This document shows, one piece after another, positions 8,422-16,725 of a stretch of 40,036 nt of DNA. Each line of letters starts with the position of its first letter. Position 1 is the stretch's first letter. A model generated the notes under the pieces. The model had not been told where the DNA came from. It made no database searches and saw nothing but the letters and a program-made list of their open reading frames with translations. This DNA is from DATFES01 sp035457725 (lineage in GTDB: Bacteria > Pseudomonadota > Alphaproteobacteria > CACIAM-22H2), in contig DATIBC010000001.1 in NCBI GenBank assembly GCA_035457725.1, forward strand, positions 1-40,036. The letters are read 5' to 3'. The position numbers and the translations under genes are program-made.

Positions 8422-9855
8422 ATGGACATTTCGCGGCTCACTCGCGTGAGCGACTGCGCATGGCGAATCGAACGCACCGGAACGATGCGCGTGCCGGCGG
8501 TGATTCTCGCTAGCGAATCCCTGATGCGCGAAATGGACGACAAAGTCTTCGAGCAGATTGGCAATGTCACCCGGCTTCCGGGAATTGTCGGCGCCGCTTA
8601 CGCAATGCCCGACGCGCATTGGGGCTACGGATTTCCGATCGGCGGCGTGGCGGCGTTCGATCCGGCTCGCGGCGGTGTCGTCTCCGCGGGCGGCGTTGGT
8701 TTCGACATCTCTTGCGGCGTGCGCCTGCTTCTTACCGGCTTGCAGCGCATGGACATCGAGCCGATCAAAACCGAACTCGCAAAATCGCTGTATCGGGCGA
8801 TTCCCGCCGGAGTCGGCAGCACCGGACGCATCGTGCTCGAACACGCCGAAATGAACGTCATGCTATCCGGCGGCGCGCGCTGGGCGGTCGAGCAAGGTTA
8901 TGGAAGTCCCGACGATCTCGATCGGATCGAAGAGCGTGGCTGCATGGCTGGAGCCGATCCTGCCGCCGTTTCGCCGCGCGCGCGCGACCGTCAACGCCGC
9001 GAGGTGGGAACGCTGGGATCGGGAAATCATTATCTGGAGCTGCAGACCGTCGGCGACGTGGATGACGAAGCGCTTGCCGCCACATTCGGCCTTGGCAAGG
9101 GCGACGTCGTGATCAGCATCCACTGCGGATCACGCGGGCTCGGTCATCAGATCGGAACCGAATTTCTTCGCGAAATGGCGATCGCCGCGCCCGGGTTCAA
9201 CATCGAGCTTCCCGACCTCGAGCTCGCCTGCGCGCCGATTGAATCGGACGTCGGCGTCCGTTATCTCGGCGCGATGCGCGCCGCCGTCAATTGCGCGCTC
9301 GCCAATCGACAGGTCATCACGCATTTGACGCGATCGGCTTTCGCCAAGATCCTTCCGCGAGCAAGGCTCGAGCTGTTGTTCGATGTGTCTCACAACGTAT
9401 GCCGCGAGGAGACGCACGTGGTCGATGGCGTCGAGCGAAAGCTGTTCGTGCACCGCAAGGGGGCGACGCGCGCCTTCGGCCCCGGACACCCCGAGCTGCC
9501 CGCGAGGTTCCGAGGCGCCGGTCAACCGGTGTTCATCGGTGGCAGCATGGGGACGTCGTCATACGTCATGGCGGGAAACGGTCGCGTCGACACCGAATGC
9601 GCGTTCGCTTCGGCCTGTCACGGCGCGGGCAGAAGCATGAGCCGACATGCCGCAACCCGACGCTGGGACGGTCGGCAGGTCGTCGAGGAGCTTGCCGCGC
9701 GTGGCGTCGTTATCATGAGCCGTTCGATGCGCGGCGTGGCCGAAGAGGCGCCCGGCGCCTATAAGGACGTAACCGCCGTCGTCGACGCCGCGCAGGAAGC
9801 GGGCCTAGCCCGCAAGGTGGCGCGCTTAAGGCCTTTGATCTGCATCAAGGGATGA
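8422..9855 (+). CDS. rtcB: RtcB RNA-splicing/repair ligase
   Basis: GTP- and Mn-dependent ligase joining 2',3'-cyclic phosphate (or 3'-phosphate) and 5'-OH RNA ends, used in RNA repair. The 477-residue protein is family length. The catalytic residues are visible: D95 and C98 in GVGFDISCGVRL, H203 in GSGNHYLEL, H234 in SIHCGSRGLGHQ, H324 in DVSHNV, and the GMP-accepting histidine H400 in ACHGAGRSMSR. The start MDISRLTRV has GGCGAGGAGGCGAG just upstream. With archease it forms a two-gene repair module. The 3' end of the gene contains a perfect FNR-like box that probably serves the next gene. Confidence 0.95.
   Translation: MDISRLTRVSDCAWRIERTGTMRVPAVILASESLMREMDDKVFEQIGNVTRLPGIVGAAYAMPDAHWGYGFPIGGVAAFDPARGGVVSAGGVGFDISCGVRLLLTGLQRMDIEPIKTELAKSLYRAIPAGVGSTGRIVLEHAEMNVMLSGGARWAVEQGYGSPDDLDRIEERGCMAGADPAAVSPRARDRQRREVGTLGSGNHYLELQTVGDVDDEALAATFGLGKGDVVISIHCGSRGLGHQIGTEFLREMAIAAPGFNIELPDLELACAPIESDVGVRYLGAMRAAVNCALANRQVITHLTRSAFAKILPRARLELLFDVSHNVCREETHVVDGVERKLFVHRKGATRAFGPGHPELPARFRGAGQPVFIGGSMGTSSYVMAGNGRVDTECAFASACHGAGRSMSRHAATRRWDGRQVVEELAARGVVIMSRSMRGVAEEAPGAYKDVTAVVDAAQEAGLARKVARLRPLICIKG
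9835..9848. promoter_or_regulatory. Perfect FNR/FixK-like box inside rtcB 3' end
   Basis: TTGAT-CTGC-ATCAA, a perfect match to the consensus half-sites. It lies over the last codons of rtcB (encoding LICIK), 63 bases before the ATG of the hibernation factor. A weak CATTGT at 9871-9876 sits where a -10 would fall for a class II site. The location suggests a promoter for the hibernation factor independent of rtcB. Confidence 0.65.
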
Positions 9856-9910
9856 CTTGTGGCACGATGTCATTGTTCTCCTGCTTCGCCCGAACCAGTC
9901 GAGGACGACG

Positions 9911-10504
9911 ATGCAGCTTCCACTTCAGATCACCTTCCGCAATATCGACCCGTCGTCCTTCATTCGCGCCCGCGTGCGCGAGCGCGCAAGCCAGCTCGAG
10001 CGGTTTTTCGACCGCATCGTGAGTTGCCGGGTGGTCATCGAAGCCCCCAATCGCCGACACCGTCGCGGCAAGCTCTATAAGGTGTCGATCGACGTCAAGG
10101 TGCCGCGCGGCGAGATCGCGGTGACCCGCAATCCGGCCGCACATGATGCGCACGAGGACGTATACGTCGCGATTCGCGACGCATTCGACGCGGTCGAACG
10201 GCGCCTGGAGGATCACGCGCGCCGATGGCGCGGCGACGTGAAACCGCACGCCTCGCGGTCGATCGCAGCGCGCGTCGATCGCGTGTTCAAGAGCCGCGGA
10301 TACGGTTTCCTCAGGACCTCGGACGGAGAGAAAGTCTACTTCAGTCGCAACGCCGTGAGCGGCGATTTCTCGCAGATCGCCGTGGGCCGGTCGGTGCATT
10401 GCGCCATCGAGGAAGGCGACAAGGGTCGCCAGGCGACATTCGTGAAACCGACGCCGCGCCGGACCGCGGCGCGCGCCGTATCGCGGGCCGCAAAAGCGTT
10501 CTGA
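9911..10504 (+). CDS. Ribosome hibernation factor (HPF/RaiA) fused to a cold-shock domain
   Basis: The 197-residue protein joins two RNA-related domains. Residues about 1-115 are an S30AE (HPF/RaiA/YfiA) domain: MQLPLQITFRNIDPS, RASQLERFFDRIVSCRVVIE, then DVYVAIRDAFDAVERRLEDH, the family's basic helices that sit in the 30S decoding centre and stop translation. Residues about 130-190 are a cold-shock domain with RNP1-like GYGFLRT and RNP2-like VYFSRNAV. The ATG at 9911 is preferred to one at 9857 because GAGG lies 6 bases before it and the family begins MQ(I/L)PLQ. A perfect FNR-like box is 63 bases upstream, so ribosome storage is probably switched on when oxygen falls. The next gene follows after 15 bases. 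Confidence 0.9.
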   Translation: MQLPLQITFRNIDPSSFIRARVRERASQLERFFDRIVSCRVVIEAPNRRHRRGKLYKVSIDVKVPRGEIAVTRNPAAHDAHEDVYVAIRDAFDAVERRLEDHARRWRGDVKPHASRSIAARVDRVFKSRGYGFLRTSDGEKVYFSRNAVSGDFSQIAVGRSVHCAIEEGDKGRQATFVKPTPRRTAARAVSRAAKAF

Positions 10505-10519
10505 CCTCGCGGCAGCGCC

Positions 10520-11722
10520 GTGCCGCAAGAACTGATCCTCGACGCGTTGCCCGATCCGGCGACATCGGCGTTCGAACTCGTCGAGCGCAAGGGACTCGGC
10601 CATCCCGATACGATCTGCGACGCTCTTGCCGAGGAGGCGTCGCGCGCCCTTTGTCGCTGGTATCTCGACCGGTTCGGGTTCATTCTCCACCACAACCTCG
10701 ACAAGGTCCTGCTGGTCGGCGGCACGGCGCGGCCCGCGTTCTGCGGCGGCACAATCGAGGCGCCGGTAAAGATCATGATCGCCGGCCGCGCCGCACGCGA
10801 GTACCGCGGCGTCCATGTTCCCGTCGCCGATATCGTCGTGGCGGCCTGCCAGGACTGGCTCGGTCGCCACCTGCGCTGGCTCGACGTATCGCGCCACGTC
10901 CGCATCCGCCCCCTGACCCGCGCGGGTTCAACCGATCTCGTCGCATTGTTCGAACGCGCGCGTCATGCCGGCGCCGCGCTGGCCAATGACACGTCGATCG
11001 GCGTCGGCTTCGCCCCCCGCAGCCAGCTCGAGCGCACGGTTCTGGCGGTCGACGAGGCGCTGAGCGCCCCGGCGGCCAGGTGCGCCAATCCGGCGTTCGG
11101 CGAGGACATCAAGGTGCTCGGCATGCGCCATGGCGGGGCGATCGAATTGTCCGTCGCGATCGCCATGGTCGGCCGGCACCTATGGAATATGGCCGATTAC
11201 CAGTCCGCTTGCGCAACTGCGATCGACATTGCGCGGGCGGCCGCGACGAATATCGGCGCTCGCGTCACTTCGCTCGTCGTCAACGCCGCGGATAAACCAG
11301 ACCGCAATGAAATCTACCTCACCGTTTCAGGCACGTCGGCCGAATCAGGCGACGATGGAGAGACCGGTCGAGGCAATCGCGTGAGCGGATTGATCACGCC
11401 AAACCGACCGATGGCGATGGAGGCGGCAGCCGGCAAGAACCCGGTAAGCCATGTCGGCAAGCTCTATAATGTGCTGGCCCACGAAATCGCCGAGGCGGTC
11501 GTTCGCGAGATCGCCGACGTATCGGCGGCCGAATGCTATCTTGCGAGCCGGATCGGATTGCCTGTTAAAACGCCGGCATTGATCGGTGTGCGTCTCCTTG
11601 CCGCGGAGGACGGCGACGTGGCGCGGCACGCCGGCACAATTAGAATGATCGCCGCGGCGAAGCTCGGCGAGCTGGAGGCTTTGACCCAACGCTTCGTCGA
11701 TGGGGATGTCCGCGTGTATTGA
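10520..11722 (+). CDS. Archaeal-type S-adenosylmethionine synthetase
   Basis: Methionine adenosyltransferase of the archaeal family (Pfam AdoMet_Synthase), distinct in sequence from bacterial MetK; it makes S-adenosylmethionine from methionine and ATP. The 400-residue length is right. Diagnostic stretches: ELVERKGLGHPDTICDALAE (usual ERKGxGHPDxxxD), HHNLDKVLLVGGTARPAFCGG, DTSIGVGFAP, GEDIKVLGMRHG and GRGNRVSGLITPNRP. The start is GTG at 10520, 15 bases after the hibernation factor, so the two are probably co-transcribed from the FNR-like promoter. A bacterium of this type will normally also have metK elsewhere; this copy may be a condition-specific isoenzyme. An inverted repeat just after the stop may end the transcript. 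Confidence 0.9.
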   Translation: MPQELILDALPDPATSAFELVERKGLGHPDTICDALAEEASRALCRWYLDRFGFILHHNLDKVLLVGGTARPAFCGGTIEAPVKIMIAGRAAREYRGVHVPVADIVVAACQDWLGRHLRWLDVSRHVRIRPLTRAGSTDLVALFERARHAGAALANDTSIGVGFAPRSQLERTVLAVDEALSAPAARCANPAFGEDIKVLGMRHGGAIELSVAIAMVGRHLWNMADYQSACATAIDIARAAATNIGARVTSLVVNAADKPDRNEIYLTVSGTSAESGDDGETGRGNRVSGLITPNRPMAMEAAAGKNPVSHVGKLYNVLAHEIAEAVVREIADVSAAECYLASRIGLPVKTPALIGVRLLAAEDGDVARHAGTIRMIAAAKLGELEALTQRFVDGDVRVY

Positions 11723-11746
11723 GGCGCGCAGCGGAGCTTGCGCCTC
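11721..11746 (+). terminator. Possible terminator hairpin
   Basis: GAGGCGC and GCGCCTC arms, 7 base pairs, with a 12-base loop, beginning in the stop codon of the SAM synthetase gene. There is no following T-tract, so if it terminates transcription it is atypical or Rho-assisted. Confidence 0.4.
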
Positions 11747-11816
11747 GATGTTCCGCGCCGAGACGCAGGATCGGTTTCTATCGCCTTGAGCCAGCTCATC
11801 GATTCGCGATACTCGG

Positions 11817-11830
11817 TTGATTTGGATCAA
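11817..11830. promoter_or_regulatory. Perfect FNR/FixK-like box ahead of the CBS-BON gene
   Basis: TTGAT-TTGG-ATCAA matches the consensus half-sites exactly and is in a true intergenic region. It lies 105 bases before the ATG at 11935. An AT-rich GAAAAT at 11853-11858 falls where a -10 would be for a class II site. A high-affinity FNR/FixK-family target is likely. Confidence 0.7.
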
Positions 11831-11934
11831 AGCAGTCGCATCGCCAGACGCAGAAAATTTTACGGTTCGATAACCACTGCCGCCGGGCATTGCAAACCAT
11901 CGATCGGCGGCCAACCCATGGAGAGGAAGGCCAA

Positions 11935-12627
11935 ATGCGCGCTCGAGACATCATGACGCGACGGGTTCACAGTGTTCGTGCAACGGCAACCGTCAATCAA
12001 ATCGTCCGGACGATGATCGGCCGACGGGTAAGCGCGGTGCCGGTGGTGGACGGCAATCGTCGCGTTCTGGGGATCGTCAGCGAAGGCGATTTGCTGCGCC
12101 GCGTCGAAATCGGAACCGATCGGCGAAAGAGCTGGTGGTACGCCCTGCTGGCCGATCCGACGACGCGTGCGCGCGACTACGTGAAGTCGAACGCCGCGCG
12201 CGCCGCCGACATAATGACGACACCGGTCATGTCGATTTCCGACACGACCGATGTCGCGGAGATCGTCGACCTGATGCAGCGCTGGGACATCAAGCGGGTG
12301 CCGGTAGTCAAGGACGGAAAGTTGGTCGGGATCGTCAGTCGCCGCGACGTTATTCGTTCGCTTGGAAAGACGCGCGGCGGCGCGGCGCGTGCCCGCGGCG
12401 ACGATGCATCGATACGCGAGCATCTGCGCAAGAAACTGTCGTCGCTTAGCTGGACCGATGCTGCGCTGGTCAATTTCATCGTCGACAAGGGGATGATCGA
12501 GCTCAATGGCATGGTTCCAAGCGCGGACCAGCGCGATGCCATTCGAGTCATGGCCGAGGGCATCCCCGGCGTCCGCAAGGTCAAAGACAAGCTGCAGGTC
12601 CGACCGGCCGCGCTCTATTACGCCTGA
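11935..12627 (+). CDS. CBS-CBS-BON domain protein
   Basis: A 230-residue cytosolic protein with two CBS motifs (about residues 5-60, RARDIMTRRVHSVRATATV; and about 88-145, AADIMTTPVMSISDTTDVAE) forming a Bateman module that binds adenine nucleotides, then a BON domain (about 158-225) ending in MAEGIPGVRKVKDKLQ. The ATG at 11935 is preferred over 11890 because GAGAGGAAGG lies just before it and the protein then begins MRARDIM, standard for the family. The target is unknown; by analogy it senses energy charge. A perfect FNR-like box precedes it. The broken ftsH starts 31 bases downstream. Confidence 0.88.
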   Translation: MRARDIMTRRVHSVRATATVNQIVRTMIGRRVSAVPVVDGNRRVLGIVSEGDLLRRVEIGTDRRKSWWYALLADPTTRARDYVKSNAARAADIMTTPVMSISDTTDVAEIVDLMQRWDIKRVPVVKDGKLVGIVSRRDVIRSLGKTRGGAARARGDDASIREHLRKKLSSLSWTDAALVNFIVDKGMIELNGMVPSADQRDAIRVMAEGIPGVRKVKDKLQVRPAALYYA

Positions 12628-12658
12628 GCAACCTACCCAAGCGAGCTCGAGTGAAGCG

Positions 12659-14492
12659 ATGCCCGGCGACCACGAAACCAACGATCGCTACAAGATCTGG
12701 GTCTGGCGCGCCCTGATCTTCGCAGTGGCGATCTTTCTGGTTCTCGGCGTGGTGCAGCAACGGGGCGCCGAGCCGCCGGCGATCGAGATCGCCTATAGCG
12801 AGTTCAAAATGCTTGTCCGCGAAGGCCGCATCGCCGAAGTGACGCTGTCCGAGCATATCGCGCAGGGGACGCTGACCAACGTCCGGCCGCTGGGCCGCAA
12901 CGGAGTCGCTTCGGGCCGATTTACCACGGTCGTGCCCGCGATCGGCGACCCCGAATTGATCGAGGTTCTCGAACGGCACCAGGTGTCGTTTCGCGCCGTC
13001 GACGCCGAGCCGGAAGGGGCGGCGCGCGTCTTCTACAGCGTACTGCCTTGGCTTGTGTTCCTGGCGCTTTATTTTTGGTTCGCACGAAACATGTATCGCA
13101 ATGTCATAGGGGGCGTTGGTCGTTTCGGCGACATTGGCCGGGCAGGACAACGTTAAACGGGAGGTGGCCGAGCTCGTCGACTACTTGCGAAATCCGGACG
13201 TCTAAACGCGGCTGGGAGCGAAGGTTCCGCACGGCGTATTGCTGATAGGCCCGCCGGGGACCGGGAAGACACTGCTCGCCAGGGCGCTCGCCGGAGAGGC
13301 GGAGACGCCATTCTTCTCGGTCTCGGCGTCGGAATTCATTGAAATGTTCGTCGGCGTCGGGGCCAGCCGAGTGCGACGGATGTTTGAGGAAGCCAAGAAG
13401 CGCGCGCCTTCGATCATCTTCATTGACGAACTTGACGCCGTTGGCCGTGTTCGTGGCGCCGGCCTCGGCGGCGGGCACGACGAGCGGGAGCAGACGTTGA
13501 ACCAAATTCTCGCCGAAATGGACGGATTCTCGGGCCGTGAGGCGGTCATCGTGCTTGCCGCCACGAACCGACCCGACGTTCTCGATCCAGCGTTGCTTCG
13601 CCCCGGCCGGTTCGATCGTCACGTAACCCTCGATCTACCCGACCGCAAGGCACGCAAGGAGATCCTCGCCGTTCACGTGCGCAAGGTGCCGCTAGTGCCC
13701 GATGTCGATCTTGCCACAATCGCCGCCGCCACTCCCGGCTTCTCTGGCGCCGATCTGAAAAATCTGGTCAACGAAGCGGCGATGATGGCGGCGCGGGAAA
13801 AGGCAGATAAGGTGGCGATGCGGCACTTCGAGGAAATGCGCGATCGGGTCTTGATGGGCCCCGTGCGCTCGCTGGGCATTCAGCCGGAAGAACGCCACCG
13901 TCTCGCCGTCCATGAGGCGGGCCATGCCATCATTGCGCACTCGCAGCCGCGCGCCGATCCGCTCCATAAGGTGACGATCGTTCCTCGCGGCCGGACGCTC
14001 GGCGCGACGCATCAGTTGCCGGGAGAAGATCGGCATACGCTCGCTGAGAGCTATTTGCGCGATCGGCTCGCGGTCCTGATGGGCGGCCGAACCGCGGAGA
14101 GGGAAATACTTGGCGAGGTGTCTTCGGGCGCCGACGACGACATACGGCAGGCGACGGCGCCGGCGCGAGCGATGGTTTCGCGCTGGGGGATGTCGAGCGA
14201 GGTCGGTCCGATGGACGTCCGCGATGCGGAGGAGCACCCGTTTCTCGGCCGCGAAATCGCGCAACCGCGCCACGCGAGCGAGGAAACGGCGCGCGCCGTG
14301 GACAACGCCGTCCGTAAGCTGCTGCATGAGGCCGAGACGATCGCCGCGAAGATCATCCGTGCGAATCGTCCGGGAATGGATCGCCTCGTCGCCGCCTTGG
14401 AAGAACGGGAATCGCTCGATCATGCGGAAGTCGCACAGTGCGTCGGCGCGACCCACATCGACCGACGCGGCGAACAGCGCAACTTCGCGTGA
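12659..14492 (+). pseudogene. ftsH: FtsH-type AAA+ zinc metalloprotease, disrupted
   Basis: Membrane-anchored ATP-dependent protease, here broken into two frames. The first part (12659-13156) has TM1 (RALIFAVAIFLVLGVV), the periplasmic domain and TM2 (VFYSVLPWLVFLALYFWFAR). The frame then fails near the AAA linker: an extra G in 'gacattggcc' (about 13131-13137) shifts the reading out of GDIAGQDNVKREV. In the correct frame there is also a TAA at 13203-13205 where family members have a Tyr codon before TRLGAKVPHG. The linker is shorter than usual as well. Downstream everything is intact: Walker A GPPGTGKT, Walker B IIFIDELDA, SRH region, and the zinc motif HEAGH. Two independent lesions make sequencing error less likely for both. 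A truncated soluble protease from TTG at 13239 is possible but has no clear ribosome binding site. Confidence 0.85.
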
Positions 14493-14571
14493 CGACGGTC
14501 GCGATCTGAACGCGACTGAAGGCGAATCGAGGCGACAATCAGAAATCTCCCGCCGCGGCCATCGGCAGCGG

Positions 14572-14585
14572 TTGACCTGGATCAA
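14572..14585. promoter_or_regulatory. FNR/FixK-like box ahead of the EF-hand gene
   Basis: TTGAC-CTGG-ATCAA, 9 of 10 half-site bases. A -10 candidate TTAAAT at 14608-14613 lies at class II spacing, and the EF-hand gene begins at 14662. It is in a 169-base intergenic stretch. Confidence 0.65.
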
Positions 14586-14661
14586 TATGGGCGCCCGTCT
14601 TATCTGGTTAAATGACAAACATGCGCCGTGCTACGAGGCTCTGTCCGATCGGAGGCCCCCC

Positions 14662-15219
14662 ATGTTGCGCGTTCAATTTTGCCGGTTGATCGGCCGCTCC
14701 TCTGCGCTCGTTGCGGCGCTACTTTTGGCGCTTGCAAGCGACGCGTCGGCCCAACAGTCCCAGATGGGGCCGAGGCCTGGAATGGGGCCTGGTATGGGGC
14801 CCGGAATGGGGCCAGGCGCGCCAATGGAGCGCGGAATGGGTCCCGATGCCGGAATGGCGCCCGGCAGCGGAATGCGGATGGCGACGGTCGATGTCGATCA
14901 CGACGGATTTGTCAGCGCCGACGAAGCGGCCGGCTGGTATGAGCAGGTGTTTCTCGTCTTCGATGTCGACGAGGACGATGCGCTATCGCGCGACGAATAC
15001 CTCGCGCAACACATGGGGCGCGGTCCGGGCCAAGGACCTAGGGCGGCCGAGCGAAACAAGGCACGCGCCGAGGCCTTCGATGGCATGGACAAGGATCACG
15101 ATGGCAAAGTTACGCTCGAAGAGTTCCTCGTTTCGCACGCCGAGCGGTACAAAAGCGCCGACAAGGATGGGAACGGCAAGGTCAGCGTCTGGGAGTTTCG
15201 CGCCCATCGCCGCTGGTGA
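14662..15219 (+). CDS. Secreted EF-hand calcium-binding protein with Met/Gly/Pro repeats
   Basis: A 185-residue exported protein. Residues 1-30 form a signal peptide with a likely cut at ASA-QQ. Residues 35-70 are low complexity, with a tandem MGPG repeat. The rest carries four EF-hand loops: DVDHDGFVSADE (about 77), DVDEDDALSRDE (about 101), DKDHDGKVTLEE (about 143) and DKDGNGKVSVWE (about 167). It probably binds calcium in the periplasm. The Met-rich stretch could also bind copper or similar soft metals, but that is speculation. GGAGG lies 6 bases before the ATG at 14662, and an upstream FNR-like box suggests induction at low oxygen. The convergent membrane gene ends 21 bases downstream. 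Confidence 0.85.
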   Translation: MLRVQFCRLIGRSSALVAALLLALASDASAQQSQMGPRPGMGPGMGPGMGPGAPMERGMGPDAGMAPGSGMRMATVDVDHDGFVSADEAAGWYEQVFLVFDVDEDDALSRDEYLAQHMGRGPGQGPRAAERNKARAEAFDGMDKDHDGKVTLEEFLVSHAERYKSADKDGNGKVSVWEFRAHRRW

Positions 15220-15240
15220 CGCGATCTTCGGCATCGACGA

Positions 15241-16497
15241 CTACCCGATCGCCAGCGCGCCGAGACCGGCGCCCAGCATCGCGAAGAGCGCCGCTGCAGC
15301 TGGACGGCCGGCGGAGGCAGGGCCCATCGTCGCGGCAAGAAACGCCTTGACCGCCGTGTTGACCGACGCTGCGATGACGAGGCTTTTGGCGGCGACGTCG
15401 CGAGGCAACTGGCTTATCGATTGTTGGGCCACCGATACCGTGATCGCGTCGACGTCGGCAAGTCCCGATGCCGCCGAAAGCACGTAGAGGCCCGCCGCGC
15501 CGAACTCCACTCTGGTCGCCTCGGCAGCCAACGTCACCAGCGCAAGAAACGCCGCGAACGCCAAAGCGACCCGAAGATCGAGCGGATTGCGATGTCCGGC
15601 CGCCACCGTTACGTGCTGCTCGACAGGGCGGCGACGCCAAAGCCAAACCGCCGCGCCAACGCCCGCGACCAGCATTGCGGCAAAGGGCGTGGCTAGATCG
15701 AACAGAAGCGGCGGATGGATCACGGCGACCAGGACAACCACCCGGACGACCATCGTCGCGCTCGCGGCGACGATGCCCGATGCGACCGCGGCATGGAGCG
15801 AGGCATCGAGATCGCGCGACAGACGGACCAGCGCCATGGTCGTCGCGGTCGACGAGGCAAGCCCGCCACACAAACCGGTGACCAGCGCCCCGGCGCGCGA
15901 GCCGAGCAGTTTGACCAATAGGTAGCCGACGAAAGACACGGCCGCCACGACGACCGCCATCAGCCAAACGCGATAGGGATTGAGCGCGGCGAAAGGGCCG
16001 TATCCCTCGTCGGGCAGCAACGGCAGGACGACTGCCGAGATCAAGACAAGCTGAAGTGCTGCGAACAGCTCTTGTTGGTTCATCCTCTGCAGCCAGCGGT
16101 GCAGCGTCGGTTTCAATCCGAGCAGGAACGCCGAACCGACCGATCCCGCGATCGCCGCCACCATATGGCCAAGCCCGGCGAGAACGCCGAGCGCAAACGT
16201 GACGATCGCGGCGACCTCGGTGGTCATGCCGACATCCCGGTCCGGGGGCTGAGCGAATCGGACCACGGCAAGCAGGCCAACAAAGCCGAGCGTTAACGCG
16301 GCCGCGGTACCGACGCTGAACTCGCTACCGATGAGCGCGGTCAGCCCTCCGCCAAGGCCGATTAGCGCGAACGTGCGAATGCCGGCGACCCGGCTGCCCT
16401 CGCGAGCGTTGCGATCACTCCAACCTCGCTCCAACCCGATCACCAACCCGACCGCGAGTGCTACGGCCAGGCGATGCAACACTTCGATTTCGGCCAC
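15241..16497 (-). CDS. MgtC/SapB-DUF4010 family membrane protein
   Basis: A polytopic inner-membrane protein of 418 residues. The N-terminal third is an MgtC/SapB domain (RLAVALAVGLVIGLERGW, EGSRVAGIRTFALIG), the rest a DUF4010 domain (NPYRVWLMAVVVAAVSFVGY, LCGGLASSTATTMALVRLSR, and a C-terminal region with SAASGLADVDAITVS). About 11-12 hydrophobic helices are visible. The function of the fused family is unknown; related MgtC proteins act in magnesium limitation and envelope homeostasis. The start is taken at the GTG at 16497 (VAEIEVLHRLAVAL) with GGAG ahead of it. The open frame extends to 16590 but that extension is hydrophilic and would overlap the FNR-like palindrome at 16582-16595, which more likely controls this gene. 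Confidence 0.85.
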   Translation of the reverse strand: MAEIEVLHRLAVALAVGLVIGLERGWSDRNAREGSRVAGIRTFALIGLGGGLTALIGSEFSVGTAAALTLGFVGLLAVVRFAQPPDRDVGMTTEVAAIVTFALGVLAGLGHMVAAIAGSVGSAFLLGLKPTLHRWLQRMNQQELFAALQLVLISAVVLPLLPDEGYGPFAALNPYRVWLMAVVVAAVSFVGYLLVKLLGSRAGALVTGLCGGLASSTATTMALVRLSRDLDASLHAAVASGIVAASATMVVRVVVLVAVIHPPLLFDLATPFAAMLVAGVGAAVWLWRRRPVEQHVTVAAGHRNPLDLRVALAFAAFLALVTLAAEATRVEFGAAGLYVLSAASGLADVDAITVSVAQQSISQLPRDVAAKSLVIAASVNTAVKAFLAATMGPASAGRPAAAALFAMLGAGLGALAIG

Positions 16498-16581
16498 CTC
16501 GCCACTCCATCGCCGTCCACGACCGGTCGGCCGGTCGGAACCTTCGAAGGTCAATGGGTACCCATCCCCTTGGCGCGGACA

Positions 16582-16595
16582 TTGACGCAAGTCAA
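16582..16595. promoter_or_regulatory. Symmetric FNR/FixK-like palindrome between divergent genes
   Basis: TTGAC-GCAA-GTCAA, a perfect palindrome differing from the FNR consensus by one symmetric base in each half-site. It lies 85 bases before the membrane protein start and 131 bases before the DUF3775 start, and may serve either. Neither side has a strong -10 at class II spacing (GATGCT at 16616-16621 on the + side is the better). Confidence 0.55.
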
Positions 16596-16725
16596 TCGCT
16601 GCCGCGACCGGTATCGATGCTTAGCCGGGATCGCTCCCCGGTGCGACGCCGAATTGATCTAGAGCAAAGCGCGGCCGAGCTGCTCGCGGCAGGTTACAAC
16701 GTCGACACCCGTGCGGAGGGCGATC

